Shown here in pieces: positions 28,435-37,413 of a stretch of 64,000 nucleotides of DNA. The DNA comes from M3007 sp041160955 (lineage in GTDB: Bacteria; Bacteroidota; Bacteroidia; Chitinophagales; Saprospiraceae). The notes under the pieces were generated by a model, which was not told where the DNA came from, searched no databases, and was given only the letters and a program-made list of their open reading frames with translations. The position numbers were made by a program, and so were the translations under genes. Location of the stretch: positions 8,160 through 72,159 of the forward strand of contig JBEAVK010000445.1 in NCBI GenBank assembly GCA_041160955.1. Direction: 5' to 3'. Every line of letters starts with the position of its first letter. The first letter of the stretch is position 1.

Positions 28435-28532
28435 CGGTACTTAACAATATTAAATTCTCTAAAGTTTTGACTAAAAATAGCATTTATAGTAGGTTGTTCG
28501 GGCTTTGTAATTATATCGGGGTGGCAAGTAAG

Positions 28533-28946
28533 TTAAATTGCTCCGTAACTAATTACATGAGCAACATACTTTTTTCTGAAAGTACGCCTCCTATCGACTC
28601 TTAATTCAAGACAGGCACCTGTCAATGGTTTATAAAAATAAAATCTGTAACCCTTCTTTTCTCGTTTGATAAAAAGTAAATCAACTAAATATTTATCCTT
28701 TTTATTGAAGGATTCGATATCGGTAACAATCTTTACTTTTTTACTCAGTTTGTTGCCGCAGGCGACCGCCATAGCCGTTGTATCTACAATTGTAATGATA
28801 GTTTGCTTGTTTATGCTGTTAAAAAATATTTTGTTAAACATCTTATGATTGATCGCTGCTTCAAAAACCTTACATTCAATTGGTATATTTTGTCCTGAAA
28901 CAAATTTTGAAATAAGTACAAAGATAAAAACATTACAAATTTTCAT
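28533..28946 (-). CDS. Small secreted hypothetical protein
   Basis: The frame opens at 29009, but ATG 28946 gives a clear signal peptide (MKICNVFIFVLISKFVSGQ) and a 137-residue product. The mature protein is basic, with a short hydrophobic patch (TTAMAVACGNKLSKKV) and a beta-rich C-terminus (GYRFYFYKPLTGACLELR). It contains few cysteines and no known domain. Neighbouring genes are short or decayed, so this is an accessory region, and the gene may be a lineage-specific periplasmic protein. Confidence 0.6.
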   Translation of the reverse strand: MKICNVFIFVLISKFVSGQNIPIECKVFEAAINHKMFNKIFFNSINKQTIITIVDTTAMAVACGNKLSKKVKIVTDIESFNKKDKYLVDLLFIKREKKGYRFYFYKPLTGACLELRVDRRRTFRKKYVAHVISYGAI

Positions 28947-29232
28947 AACTAAATTATTCACTTTTTTCCTTTTTGTTTTAGGTTTTTTCGTGCTGCTCCA
29001 GTTGGGCATACACTGCCGAAAGCGTAGTTATTCTGCACCGAAATATACATCCGGCATAAAGAACGGTGGTGTAGGTTGCGTCGGTGGTGGCGTATTGGCC
29101 ATTTTTCAATCAGCTACGCGGTAATAGTGGCGCAAACAAGCGATGGCACTATTATTGACGCTACTGTCAGCACGTGGCGCGGTTGAGGATACGTTCGCAT
29201 GTAAGGGATAAGGAAGAAAGAGCATATTTCGC

Positions 29233-29574
29233 TCAAGATGCGATAGCAAATCCTTCTAGGCTTCTCGCTTTTTCAGGCACAAACCCAAGTACAATATCGC
29301 TCCGTGATACGCCTTTATCAATCAATTCATCAGCAATCAAAACATCTGTATTGTTTTGTTGTATCCAGATCTTATCATTAATAATATCAAAATGGAAGGC
29401 TACGGTGTAAACATATCGGTTGTTGTGCCAACCAATAGATAGTAACAGATAATGATTGCGTACCGCATCAATCAACATTTGTGAATGGACATCGGGTGTG
29501 AGCGACTTTCTTATAGAAGCGTATTCTTGGAGAATATCACAGATTATTTGTTGATATTTTGTTGTTTTATCCAT
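29233..29574 (-). CDS. XisI-family protein
   Basis: A 113-residue XisI protein. In Anabaena, XisI and XisH are needed with a recombinase (XisF) for excision of the fdxN element, but similar pairs occur in many bacteria with no such element and their role there is unknown. The frame covers the full family length: YQQIICDILQEYA at the N-terminus, then DAVRNHYLLLSIGWHNNRYV, HFDIINDKIWIQQNNTD and DIVLGFVPEKAR near the C-terminus. Its ATG overlaps the 3' end of xisH (the xisH frame reads through the XisI start by 31 bases), showing translational coupling of an originally intact pair. No recombinase gene is nearby. Confidence 0.9.
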   Translation of the reverse strand: MDKTTKYQQIICDILQEYASIRKSLTPDVHSQMLIDAVRNHYLLLSIGWHNNRYVYTVAFHFDIINDKIWIQQNNTDVLIADELIDKGVSRSDIVLGFVPEKARSLEGFAIAS

Positions 29575-29978
29575 TTTATTACTTTTTTAGTATAAGGATC
29601 AAAAATTATAATATCTATCTTATTGCGATTAATAGATTTTTGAATGAATGGCCGCTGGAAAAAATCACTCCAAGCACCTTCCGGAATTGCCAACCAAACT
29701 GAACGCAAAGGATCTAACTCTTCTAAGGATAAGCGATAATTATCATATTACCCCAAAGCTTTATGAAACTCAGATACAGGGGATTGACCAACAAAACACT
29801 TGATCTCAACAGCAATTTTCTCATTACCGCGTTCAGCACCAATGACGCGCTCTGCCCCCAAATCAGCCAGCAACTCAACCTCCCCAACACTCAAATCCAA
29901 TGGATCATCTGTGATAACCCAACCTTCACTTTCAAGTGCTTCCTTAAATTCAAAATGGAAAAGATCTTTTTTTGCCAT
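29544..29978 (-). pseudogene. xisH interrupted by in-frame TAA
   Basis: XisH-family gene (PD-(D/E)XK-like fold) split by a stop codon at 29748-29750. The first 76 residues are a good XisH N-terminus: FKEALESEGWVITDDPLDL, LADLGAERVIGAERG and KIAVEIKCFVGQSPVSEFHK. After KALG comes TAA. The same frame then continues with an excellent XisH C-terminus (YDNYRLSLEELDPLRSVWLA, RPFIQKSINRNKIDIIIFD) to a stop at 29544-29546. The expected residue at the stop is Gln (ALGQ-Y), so a CAA-to-TAA change explains it. The total length of 144 codons fits the family. It may be a recent nonsense mutation, a sequencing error or a readthrough site. Confidence 0.88.
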
Positions 29979-29998
29979 ATTATTTTTTATAACGCAGG

Positions 29999-30017
29999 CA
30001 AAGATAAGGCAAATATA
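29999..30017 (-). promoter_or_regulatory. Tandem -7 boxes upstream of xisHI
   Basis: The minus strand reads TATCTTTG (29999-30006) and TATATTTG (30010-30017), two perfect TAnnTTTG matches. The nearer one is 20 bases before the xisH ATG at 29978. Confidence 0.55.
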
Positions 30018-30201
30018 CAGATCATTGAGCGATGTTTAGGGTGTTGAAGACTTTTTTTATTGACCTTTTGGACTTCCTCATTAAAGTTGACACTTAAATA
30101 AGGGTCGATTAGTAAAGGTTACCACTATAATGAATTTACATTATTTGTTTTTTATGTATTTTTGACTATTTGCTATACAGTGTACTTACCACAAAAAAAA
30201 C

Positions 30202-30239
30202 TAAGCGTTTAACACTTGTCATCAAATGCTAAACGCTTA
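30202..30239 (-). terminator. Terminator of the susC-susD unit
   Basis: Ten-bp arms (taagcgttta / taaacgctta) with an 18-nt loop are followed by a run of eight T on the minus strand. It lies 32 bases past the susD stop codon. Confidence 0.85.
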
Positions 30240-30271
30240 ATTTAAATTACTTACATAATAAACTCCTTTAA

Positions 30272-31759
30272 TTAATAACCCGCATTCTGCCCTACTTTCC
30301 CACCAGTAAGATCCACTTCTGTTTGAGGAATCGGTAATACTTCATGCTTACCATCTACAAAGGGTTTACCCACGGCTTTCATCGTTTGGCTGGCCCTGCC
30401 CCACCGCAATAAATCAAACCACCGATGGTTTTCCATCGCCAGTTCTACGCGGCGCTCTTTGTATATTCTTTCGCGTAGCATAGATTGGTCTGTTATCGTA
30501 ACATCGGGTAGGATAAAGTTGTTGGTGCCCCTGGCCCGCTTACGCACTTGATTGAGCAATGGCAATGCCTCTGATGATTTACCGAGTTCGTTTTTGGCCT
30601 CGGCAGCAAGGAGCAATATATCGGAATAGCGCAACACTCGGATATTACCGGGGCCATTATCCTGCAAACCTGGGTGTGCTGGTACCCACGCTTTTTGGTT
30701 ATAACGCTCATTTATAATATCCGGGTTATCCATGACTTGGGTGCTGCCATCGGGTAGTATTTCGCCTACATAAATCACGGTTGCCTCGCGGCGTGGATCG
30801 CCGTTTTCGTAAGACATCACTAGGTTGTCGGAAGGGCGGTTAAATCCCCAACCCAAGTTCGGGGTACCACGCACGCCCTGTACCATATTATACGGTGAAG
30901 ATCCTGGGCCAGCCGCTTGTTGGGTGGGCAGTGCAACGGTCTGGATTTCAAAAATAGATTCGGCACCGTTTTCGCCAATTTGTAAGAAATTATCGGAATA
31001 ACGCTGTAATAAACTGTATTTTCCGCTATTAATAATGTCCATACATTGGATTTCGGCATTGCCCCAATCCTTTTTGAGCATGTATAATTTGGCGAGTAAA
31101 CCCTTGGCTGCCGATTTCGTGATACGTCCTTTGTCGGCTACCGCATAACCGTCTTTTTCGGGTAATACCGCAATGGCTTCTTTCAAATCGGTCTCGATTT
31201 GGGTGTATATTACTTCCTTTGGCTGGCGCGATTGGTCGTAATATTCCGAGCCTTGTAGTGTTTTGGTGACCAATACCAAATCGCCAAACCATTGTACTAA
31301 AAGGAAATACGAGTAGGCACGCATGGTCTTGCATTCGCCGACCAAACGATCGCGTAAAGCGGCATCCATCTCTATTTTGGGTATGTTTTCGATGGCAACA
31401 TTGGCGCGTGCAATGGTTCTGTAGTGGCCTCTATACACGGGGAATATAAAGGGGTTGGTGGCATCCATTGTAAAATTGTCGAGATCGGACATAAGGGGTG
31501 CGTCATTGGCAGTTGAACCCTTGTCGGAATCGTCGCTGAGGACATCGGTGCAGGCAATGAAAGGCAGCGCACAAAGATCAAAGCTGCGGTATTGCTCGTA
31601 CACGGCATTGGTGGCTTGGATGGCTTGTGCTTCCGTTTTGAAAAATTCCTCAAATGTGAGTTCACCGGGTGGACGACGATCGAGGAAATCTTTTTGGCAA
31701 TTGGTGGTTAACAGCAATAGTGCTGCTAAAAGGGCGAATGATTTATATATAGTATGCAT
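30272..31759 (-). CDS. SusD/RagB-family glycan-binding lipoprotein
   Basis: A 495-residue surface lipoprotein of the SusD/RagB family that captures glycans and hands them to the SusC transporter as the lid of a SusCD complex. It has a lipoprotein signal (TTNC, Cys21). It opens with the family motif DFLDRRPPGELTFEEFFKTE and TNAVYEQY. The helical tetratricopeptide-like core includes AYSYFLLVQWFGDLVLVTK. The C-terminal family block reads IYKERRVELAMENHRWFDLL, then RWGR and KHEVLPIPQTEVDL. The susC gene lies 39 bases upstream on the same strand and a terminator follows. Substrate specificity comes from the neighbouring GH144 and GH3 genes. Confidence 0.95.
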   Translation of the reverse strand: MHTIYKSFALLAALLLLTTNCQKDFLDRRPPGELTFEEFFKTEAQAIQATNAVYEQYRSFDLCALPFIACTDVLSDDSDKGSTANDAPLMSDLDNFTMDATNPFIFPVYRGHYRTIARANVAIENIPKIEMDAALRDRLVGECKTMRAYSYFLLVQWFGDLVLVTKTLQGSEYYDQSRQPKEVIYTQIETDLKEAIAVLPEKDGYAVADKGRITKSAAKGLLAKLYMLKKDWGNAEIQCMDIINSGKYSLLQRYSDNFLQIGENGAESIFEIQTVALPTQQAAGPGSSPYNMVQGVRGTPNLGWGFNRPSDNLVMSYENGDPRREATVIYVGEILPDGSTQVMDNPDIINERYNQKAWVPAHPGLQDNGPGNIRVLRYSDILLLAAEAKNELGKSSEALPLLNQVRKRARGTNNFILPDVTITDQSMLRERIYKERRVELAMENHRWFDLLRWGRASQTMKAVGKPFVDGKHEVLPIPQTEVDLTGGKVGQNAGY

Positions 31760-31798
31760 TGTTGTTGATATTTTTTAATTTTTAGGAAACGTTTTTAT

Positions 31799-34735
31799 TT
31801 AAAAAGCCACGTCGAGTCCCAAAAGCATTGTTTTGGCCATTGGATAATTCAAATAGTCAATACCTGCTCTAAATGGGCTGTCGTTGGGAAACTCTGGGGT
31901 GTATCCCGAATACGCTTGTTTGGTCCAAAGATTGGTGCCACTGGCGTAAAAACGTGCTTTGCTTACACCTATGCTGCGTAGCCATTGCTTAGGCAATGTA
32001 TAACCCAGGGCAACACTACGGAGGCGCATAAAGGAGCCATCTTCGATCAAAAAATTGGACATACGGTAATTGTGTCCGCCATTGGTGACCCGTGGTACGG
32101 TATTGCTGCTGCCTTCGGCTGTCCAGCGGTCGTTGTACCAAAGTGTTTCCCAATTGGGGGTATCAAAACGCGATAATGTCTTGGCATTCACCACTTTATT
32201 GCCGCTTACGCCAAAGAAATCGGCGGAAAGATCAAAACCGAAAATATCCAAACCAGCAGAAAAGCCATACGTTAAAGTAGGGATTGGGCTGCCGAGGGCG
32301 GTACGGTCGTTGGCATCTAGTTTGCCATCGCCATTGAGATCAGCAAAACGGAAATCACCCGGTTTTTCGTTGCCAAATTTTGGCAGTGTTGAAAGTTCTT
32401 CCTGATTTTGGAAAACACCAGCCACCTGATAACCATAAAATGCACCAATCGGTTGGCCAACAACTGTCCTTGTGGCAAAATCGCCTTGTCCGGTATTGGC
32501 CTCAAAAATAGCGGATTTACCTTGGTTGAGTTGGAGTACTTTGTTTTTGACAGGGGAGAAAATTGCCCCCAAGTTATAACCTACTTTACCCCTAGTCTCG
32601 CGCCATTGGAGGGTGAAATCCCAACCTGTATTTTCAACCTGAGCAGCATTAACAAATGGGTTACTACCCGATCCTACATAATCAGGAATGGGTAAATCAC
32701 TCAAAATATCATAAGTAAAACGGCGGTACCAATCTATTTCTGTGGTAAAACGACCTTGAAAAAGGGCAAATTCTACACCAATATCGGTTTGTTCGGTGGT
32801 TTCCCAACGCACATCGGCATTGGCATAATTGACGAGGGTGGCACCGGTTTGAATGGTATCGTTGAATACGGCATACAATTCGTCGCTAATAATACCCAAA
32901 GACGGATAATCTTGTATTTTATCATTGCCCGTGATACCCCAAGATGCCCGTATTTTAAAGCGGTCAAATATTTTTTGTCCACGCATAAAAGGCTCTTGTG
33001 CTACATTCCAGCCTGCTGCAACAGAAGGGAAATAGCCCCATCGGTTGTTTCGTGAAAAGCGAGACGATCCATCGGCGCGCAACGACGCGGTAAGCAAGTA
33101 GCGGTCGAAAAACGTCGCATTTACCCGGCTGAGGTAACTCATCATGGCCCGGTCGCGTAGTATTTCGCCATTGGGCTGTAGCACTTCGTTGACGGTATTG
33201 CGCTTTTTAAAATTGTATTCTTGTGCGGATTGGCCTACGAGGGCGTTTAACCGGACTTTATCCCAAGTTTTATCATAAGTGAGGGTGTTTTCCCAGAGCC
33301 AAGTGCGTTCGTTGGTGGTATCGCGGGTGGTGCGCTCCAAGTTATTGAGTTGCGAGGAGGAAACTTCAAAAATGGGCTCAAAATAATGGAAACGTTCGCC
33401 CCTGCGATCAAAACCATAATTGGTGCGGAAGGTAAAATTTTTGAAAATTTTCCAGTCGGCATATATCGTACCTACCCAACGGTTAACGCGGGTGCGTTGG
33501 TCGTTTTTGTAAAATAGATCGGCAGCGGGATTGCCGATGGATTGCCCAAAAAAAGTAGGGTCGGTAAAATCGCCGGTACTATCGCGGGGCGCAAACACAG
33601 GGGGCATACGGTAAGCAGAACCTAGAATATTGCCGCCTACACTTTTTCTCATTTCATTAGCATAAGCGATATTGGAACCTAATTTTAGGTTTTTTAAGAT
33701 AGCGTATTCGCCGTTAAAACGTCCGGTATAGCGCGTGAAACCCGTTTTATCCAAAATACCTTGTTGGTTAAAATAATTGCCAGAAAGGTTATAGTTGAGT
33801 TTTTTCCAAATACCGCTCATCCCCAATTGTGTATTGGCAATCGGTGCGGTACGGAAAATTTCATCTTGCCAATCGGTGTTTGGTAGGGTAGCGGGATTGG
33901 GGAAATAATTAGTGCCTTTCAGTTCGTTGTACATCTCCCCAAATTGGGCGGCATTGGCCAGTGGTAGTTTTTTGGCTATTTCTTGTGTGCCGTAATAAGA
34001 ATTGATCGTAAAAACGGCTTTTTTACCTGCTTTTCCGCGTTTTGTGGTGATAATGATGACACCATTGGCACCGCGATTACCATAGATCGCCGTTGCGGAA
34101 GCATCTTTAAGTACTTCAATACTGGCCACATCTTGTGGGTTGACAAAAGAAGCATCGTCGAGGAGCATACCATCTACGACATACAGTGGGGCTGCATTAT
34201 TGAGTGTGCCCGTTCCGCGAATTCGGATGGTGGCACCGCGACCTGGTTCGCCGCTGGCAGGTGATACATATACACCCGCTATTTTTCCTTGCAATGCCTG
34301 CTCTACCGATGCCACTGGAATACGTTCAATATCCTTGGCTTTTACAGTGCCCACAGCACCTGTGAGGTCGCTTTTGCGTTGTACGCCATAACCTACTACC
34401 ACTACTTCGTTGATGAGGTTATTGGCTTCTGCGAGGGAAATGTCCACTTGGGTACGGCCATTGAGTGGGACTAACAATTCGGTATAACCCGTATAATTGA
34501 CTTGCAAAATGGCGTTCAGGTCTTTGACGCTAAGGGTAAAATTGCCGTTTATATCGGTTGTTGTACCATTATTTGTACCGCTTTCCACGACATTTGCGCC
34601 TACGACGGTTTCGCCGAGCAGGGCATCCTTGACGGTTCCTGTCACGCGCGTTTGTGCTGTGGCGGCTGTCCATATACATAGGATGAGCGCGAGCGATAAA
34701 ATTTGTTTAATTGTAAATATTTGCTTCATAATCAA
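31799..34735 (-). CDS. SusC/RagA-family TonB-linked transporter
   Basis: A 978-residue outer-membrane importer of oligosaccharides, partner of the adjacent SusD. It has a signal peptide (about 1-28, ending ATAQ) and a carboxypeptidase-D-like regulatory domain (RVTGTVKDALLGETVVGANV, 29-110). Then come the SusC signature LINEVVVVGYGVQRKSDLTG, a plug domain (IRIRGTGTLNNAAPLYVVDG; IEVLKDASATAIYGNRGANG; VIIITTKRGK) and a barrel ending in a strand with terminal aromatic Phe. An in-frame ATG two codons downstream is an alternative start. The 38- and 39-base gaps to the GH3 and SusD genes indicate one operon. Confidence 0.95.
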   Translation of the reverse strand: MIMKQIFTIKQILSLALILCIWTAATAQTRVTGTVKDALLGETVVGANVVESGTNNGTTTDINGNFTLSVKDLNAILQVNYTGYTELLVPLNGRTQVDISLAEANNLINEVVVVGYGVQRKSDLTGAVGTVKAKDIERIPVASVEQALQGKIAGVYVSPASGEPGRGATIRIRGTGTLNNAAPLYVVDGMLLDDASFVNPQDVASIEVLKDASATAIYGNRGANGVIIITTKRGKAGKKAVFTINSYYGTQEIAKKLPLANAAQFGEMYNELKGTNYFPNPATLPNTDWQDEIFRTAPIANTQLGMSGIWKKLNYNLSGNYFNQQGILDKTGFTRYTGRFNGEYAILKNLKLGSNIAYANEMRKSVGGNILGSAYRMPPVFAPRDSTGDFTDPTFFGQSIGNPAADLFYKNDQRTRVNRWVGTIYADWKIFKNFTFRTNYGFDRRGERFHYFEPIFEVSSSQLNNLERTTRDTTNERTWLWENTLTYDKTWDKVRLNALVGQSAQEYNFKKRNTVNEVLQPNGEILRDRAMMSYLSRVNATFFDRYLLTASLRADGSSRFSRNNRWGYFPSVAAGWNVAQEPFMRGQKIFDRFKIRASWGITGNDKIQDYPSLGIISDELYAVFNDTIQTGATLVNYANADVRWETTEQTDIGVEFALFQGRFTTEIDWYRRFTYDILSDLPIPDYVGSGSNPFVNAAQVENTGWDFTLQWRETRGKVGYNLGAIFSPVKNKVLQLNQGKSAIFEANTGQGDFATRTVVGQPIGAFYGYQVAGVFQNQEELSTLPKFGNEKPGDFRFADLNGDGKLDANDRTALGSPIPTLTYGFSAGLDIFGFDLSADFFGVSGNKVVNAKTLSRFDTPNWETLWYNDRWTAEGSSNTVPRVTNGGHNYRMSNFLIEDGSFMRLRSVALGYTLPKQWLRSIGVSKARFYASGTNLWTKQAYSGYTPEFPNDSPFRAGIDYLNYPMAKTMLLGLDVAF

Positions 34736-34773
34736 TTGTTTGTGCTTTAATTAATAAGGCGGCTGGATCATCA

Positions 34774-36990
34774 CTACCGATTAATATAAGTCTTTACTTT
34801 TTTCAGATTTTCAGAATCGCCGCCTACCATGATTTCGTAGTCGCCTTTCTCCGTGCCAAAAGTCATATTTTTTTTGTAAAAACTGAAATCTTTTTTGCCG
34901 AGTGTGAAGGTAAGGGTTTTGGTCTCGCCCGGTTGGAGCATTATTTTTTGAAATCCTTTGAGTTCTTTTACTGGACGGGTAACGGAACCTACTAGGTCTC
35001 TGACATATAATTGCGCCACTTCTTCGCCGGCTACTTTGCCGGTATTGGTTACATTTACCTTGACTTGCAAATAGATGTTGCCACTTTTGGCGTTCATAAT
35101 TTCGGGTTCGCTGTACTGGAATGTGGTATAACTAAGGCCAAAACCAAATGGCCACTGGGGGGTATTGGGCAGGTCAATATAGCGGCTTGTCCATTTAGAA
35201 TTAGGATCGTAAGGGCGACCGGTGCTTTTGTGGTTGTAATAAATGGGTACTTGCCCAACCGACCGAGGGAAGGTCATCGGCAATTTTCCAGAAGGATTAT
35301 ACGCCCCAAAAATAACATCAGCGATGGCGTTGCCTGCTTCGGTGCCTAGCCACCACGTTTCCAAAATAGCCGTTGCATTGTCGGCGATGGCGGGTATGGC
35401 GATTGGCCTGCCGTTCATCAGTACGACGATAACGGGTTTGCCCAATTTGCACAATTCCAAAACGAGTTCTTCTTGTCGTCCGGGGAGAGTTATATCCGTC
35501 CGTGAGGTTGCTTCGCCACTCATCGCTGCTTTTTCTCCAACCGCGACAATGACAACATCAGCGGCTTGGGCGGCACGAATGGCTTCAGAAAAGTCTTTTT
35601 TATCGGTATCTTCTATACTGCAACCGACGACGAAATTGATATTATCGGCTTGTACTTTTGCCAATCCCTCGCGGAGGCTGACGCAATCGTTGGCATTTCC
35701 TGCGCCATTCCAATTGCCGATAAGTTCGCTTTTATTGTCGGCCAATGGGCCGATGAGTGCAATTTTTTGTCCTTTTTTTAAAGGCAATGCTTGGTTGTCG
35801 TTTTTTAATAAAACGATTGATTTACGTGCAATATCACGTGCTGCGGCCCTGTTTTCAGCGCTGAGCAAGGTGGTTTTTTCGCGTTCGGCGTTACAAAATT
35901 TGTAAGGATCATCAAAAAGACCTAGATCGTATTTCAAACGCAATATGCGTTTAACCGCTTCATCTATTTGCTGTTTTTTAATACGGCCTTCTTCCACCGA
36001 TTTTTTTAAAAAACGTTGATATACAGCACCTTGCATATCCATATCGACACCAGCATTCAAGGCCAATTCGCCTGCTGCTGCTTCATTGGCGACTACGCCA
36101 TGGTACACCATTTCGTTGATTCCGGTATAATCGGTCACCACAAATCCTTTGAAAAACCATTCTTTGCGCAAGATCTGATCTATCAGGAATTTATTACCTG
36201 TGGCGGGTACACCATCGTAATCATTGAAAGAAGTCATTACGGTTGCTGCCCCGGCCTCTACAGCGGCTTTATATGGCGGCAAGTAATACTCGCGGAGAAA
36301 ACGCTCGCTCATGTCCACCGTATTATAATCTCTGCCAGCAACGGGTGCACCATAAGCGGCATAGTGTTTTACACAGGCGAGCATGGCATCAGTGTCGCCT
36401 AGTTTTTTGCCTTGGGTACCGTGTACCCTTGCTTCGGCGATACGGCAGCCTAGATAAGTATCTTCGCCACCACCTTCCATGACACGCCCCCAGCGAGGGT
36501 CGCGGGAAATATCCACCATAGGCGCAAACGTCCAGTTCAATCCGGCTGCACTCGCCTCTGCTGCTGCAATACGTGACGATTTTTCGATGGCTTGCAGATC
36601 CCAACTGGCGGACTCGCCTAACGGAATGGGGAAAATAGTTTTGTACCCATGTATTACATCAAAACCAAAAAGCAAAGGGATTTTCAGGCGCGTTTCTTCC
36701 ATCGCAATACGTTGCAGATCGCGTACAAATTCGACGGTATGGCTATTGAACAGATTGCCACAGGCACCGCTTCTGATATCGTTTTTGTAGCCTTCACGGA
36801 TGGTAGGGCCGGTAGAACCCCAATCGGTGGTGTAGAGGGTGAGTTGCCCTATTTTTTCGTCAAGGGTCATTTTGGCGAGCAATGCACTCACTTTTTGCTC
36901 GTTTTGGGGCGAGGGGCGGTAGTTTTGGGCAGATAACTGGTGGGTTATCCATAAAGAGAGGGCTATTAAAAAACGGAATTTGAACGACAT
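34774..36990 (-). CDS. GH3 beta-glucosidase (BglX-like)
   Basis: A 738-residue periplasmic glycoside hydrolase family 3 enzyme that removes glucose from the non-reducing ends of beta-linked gluco-oligosaccharides. It has a signal peptide (1-21, ending LSAQ). Domain 1 contains FGFDVIHGYKTIFP (108-121), the substrate-binding VKHYAAYG (207-214) and the nucleophile Asp287 in GFVVTDYTG. Domain 2 follows (KIALIGPLADNK, GRQEELVLELCKLGKPVIVV). The C-terminus is a fibronectin-III-like domain (VTNTGKVAGEEVAQLYV). It sits between the T9SS cargo genes and susC in the PUL and fits final trimming of imported oligosaccharides. GH3 enzymes commonly pair with GH144 in beta-1,2-glucan utilisation; that linkage specificity is inference. 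Confidence 0.94.
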   Translation of the reverse strand: MSFKFRFLIALSLWITHQLSAQNYRPSPQNEQKVSALLAKMTLDEKIGQLTLYTTDWGSTGPTIREGYKNDIRSGACGNLFNSHTVEFVRDLQRIAMEETRLKIPLLFGFDVIHGYKTIFPIPLGESASWDLQAIEKSSRIAAAEASAAGLNWTFAPMVDISRDPRWGRVMEGGGEDTYLGCRIAEARVHGTQGKKLGDTDAMLACVKHYAAYGAPVAGRDYNTVDMSERFLREYYLPPYKAAVEAGAATVMTSFNDYDGVPATGNKFLIDQILRKEWFFKGFVVTDYTGINEMVYHGVVANEAAAGELALNAGVDMDMQGAVYQRFLKKSVEEGRIKKQQIDEAVKRILRLKYDLGLFDDPYKFCNAEREKTTLLSAENRAAARDIARKSIVLLKNDNQALPLKKGQKIALIGPLADNKSELIGNWNGAGNANDCVSLREGLAKVQADNINFVVGCSIEDTDKKDFSEAIRAAQAADVVIVAVGEKAAMSGEATSRTDITLPGRQEELVLELCKLGKPVIVVLMNGRPIAIPAIADNATAILETWWLGTEAGNAIADVIFGAYNPSGKLPMTFPRSVGQVPIYYNHKSTGRPYDPNSKWTSRYIDLPNTPQWPFGFGLSYTTFQYSEPEIMNAKSGNIYLQVKVNVTNTGKVAGEEVAQLYVRDLVGSVTRPVKELKGFQKIMLQPGETKTLTFTLGKKDFSFYKKNMTFGTEKGDYEIMVGGDSENLKKVKTYINR

Positions 36991-37413
36991 TTTCTATGTG
37001 CTGATGGTTAAAATTTAGATAGATATTTAGTGGTGGGAATACCGGGCTGGACTTTGTAAATACTTGAAAATCAATGGTTAATTAAGTGTTGGCGTGACCT
37101 TGAGGGCATGGCTGTCAACTTAGGCGAATGCTGACCCTGATAGGGGGCAAACATGAATAAGCAAAGAGGGTGTTTAACAATCCTGGAAGGGTTGAACGAA
37201 ACGAATGTTTTAATGTAATATATGGTATGCGTTATTCATTGAAAATTGATCCTTGAACGTTGAAAATCGAATATCTATTTCCATATTCTAATGCCTAAAC
37301 ATTATTGTCATTTCATAAAATATCCAATCTCCAACGCTCAATTTTCAATTAGGGATAATCCCCCAAAAACACTATTTTGGTGTTATACACACCTTCTATT
37401 CACCATTCTTCAA
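36991..37413. other. Intergenic region inside the PUL
   Basis: This 423-base gap splits the PUL into two groups. It contains a perfect 12-bp inverted repeat (attgaaaattga at 37238-37249, tcaattttcaat at 37338-37349) with nested aacgttg/caacg pairing, near the end of the 37414 gene. This could be a termination structure. No gene or -7 box was recognised; the susC-susD-GH3 promoter must lie here but could not be pinned down. Confidence 0.5.

Noticed and set aside
29028..29102. 24-codon proline-rich minus-strand frame (MANTPPPTQPTPPFF onward)
   Set aside because: Too short, no promoter box or family; may be a fragment of a lost gene but cannot be supported.
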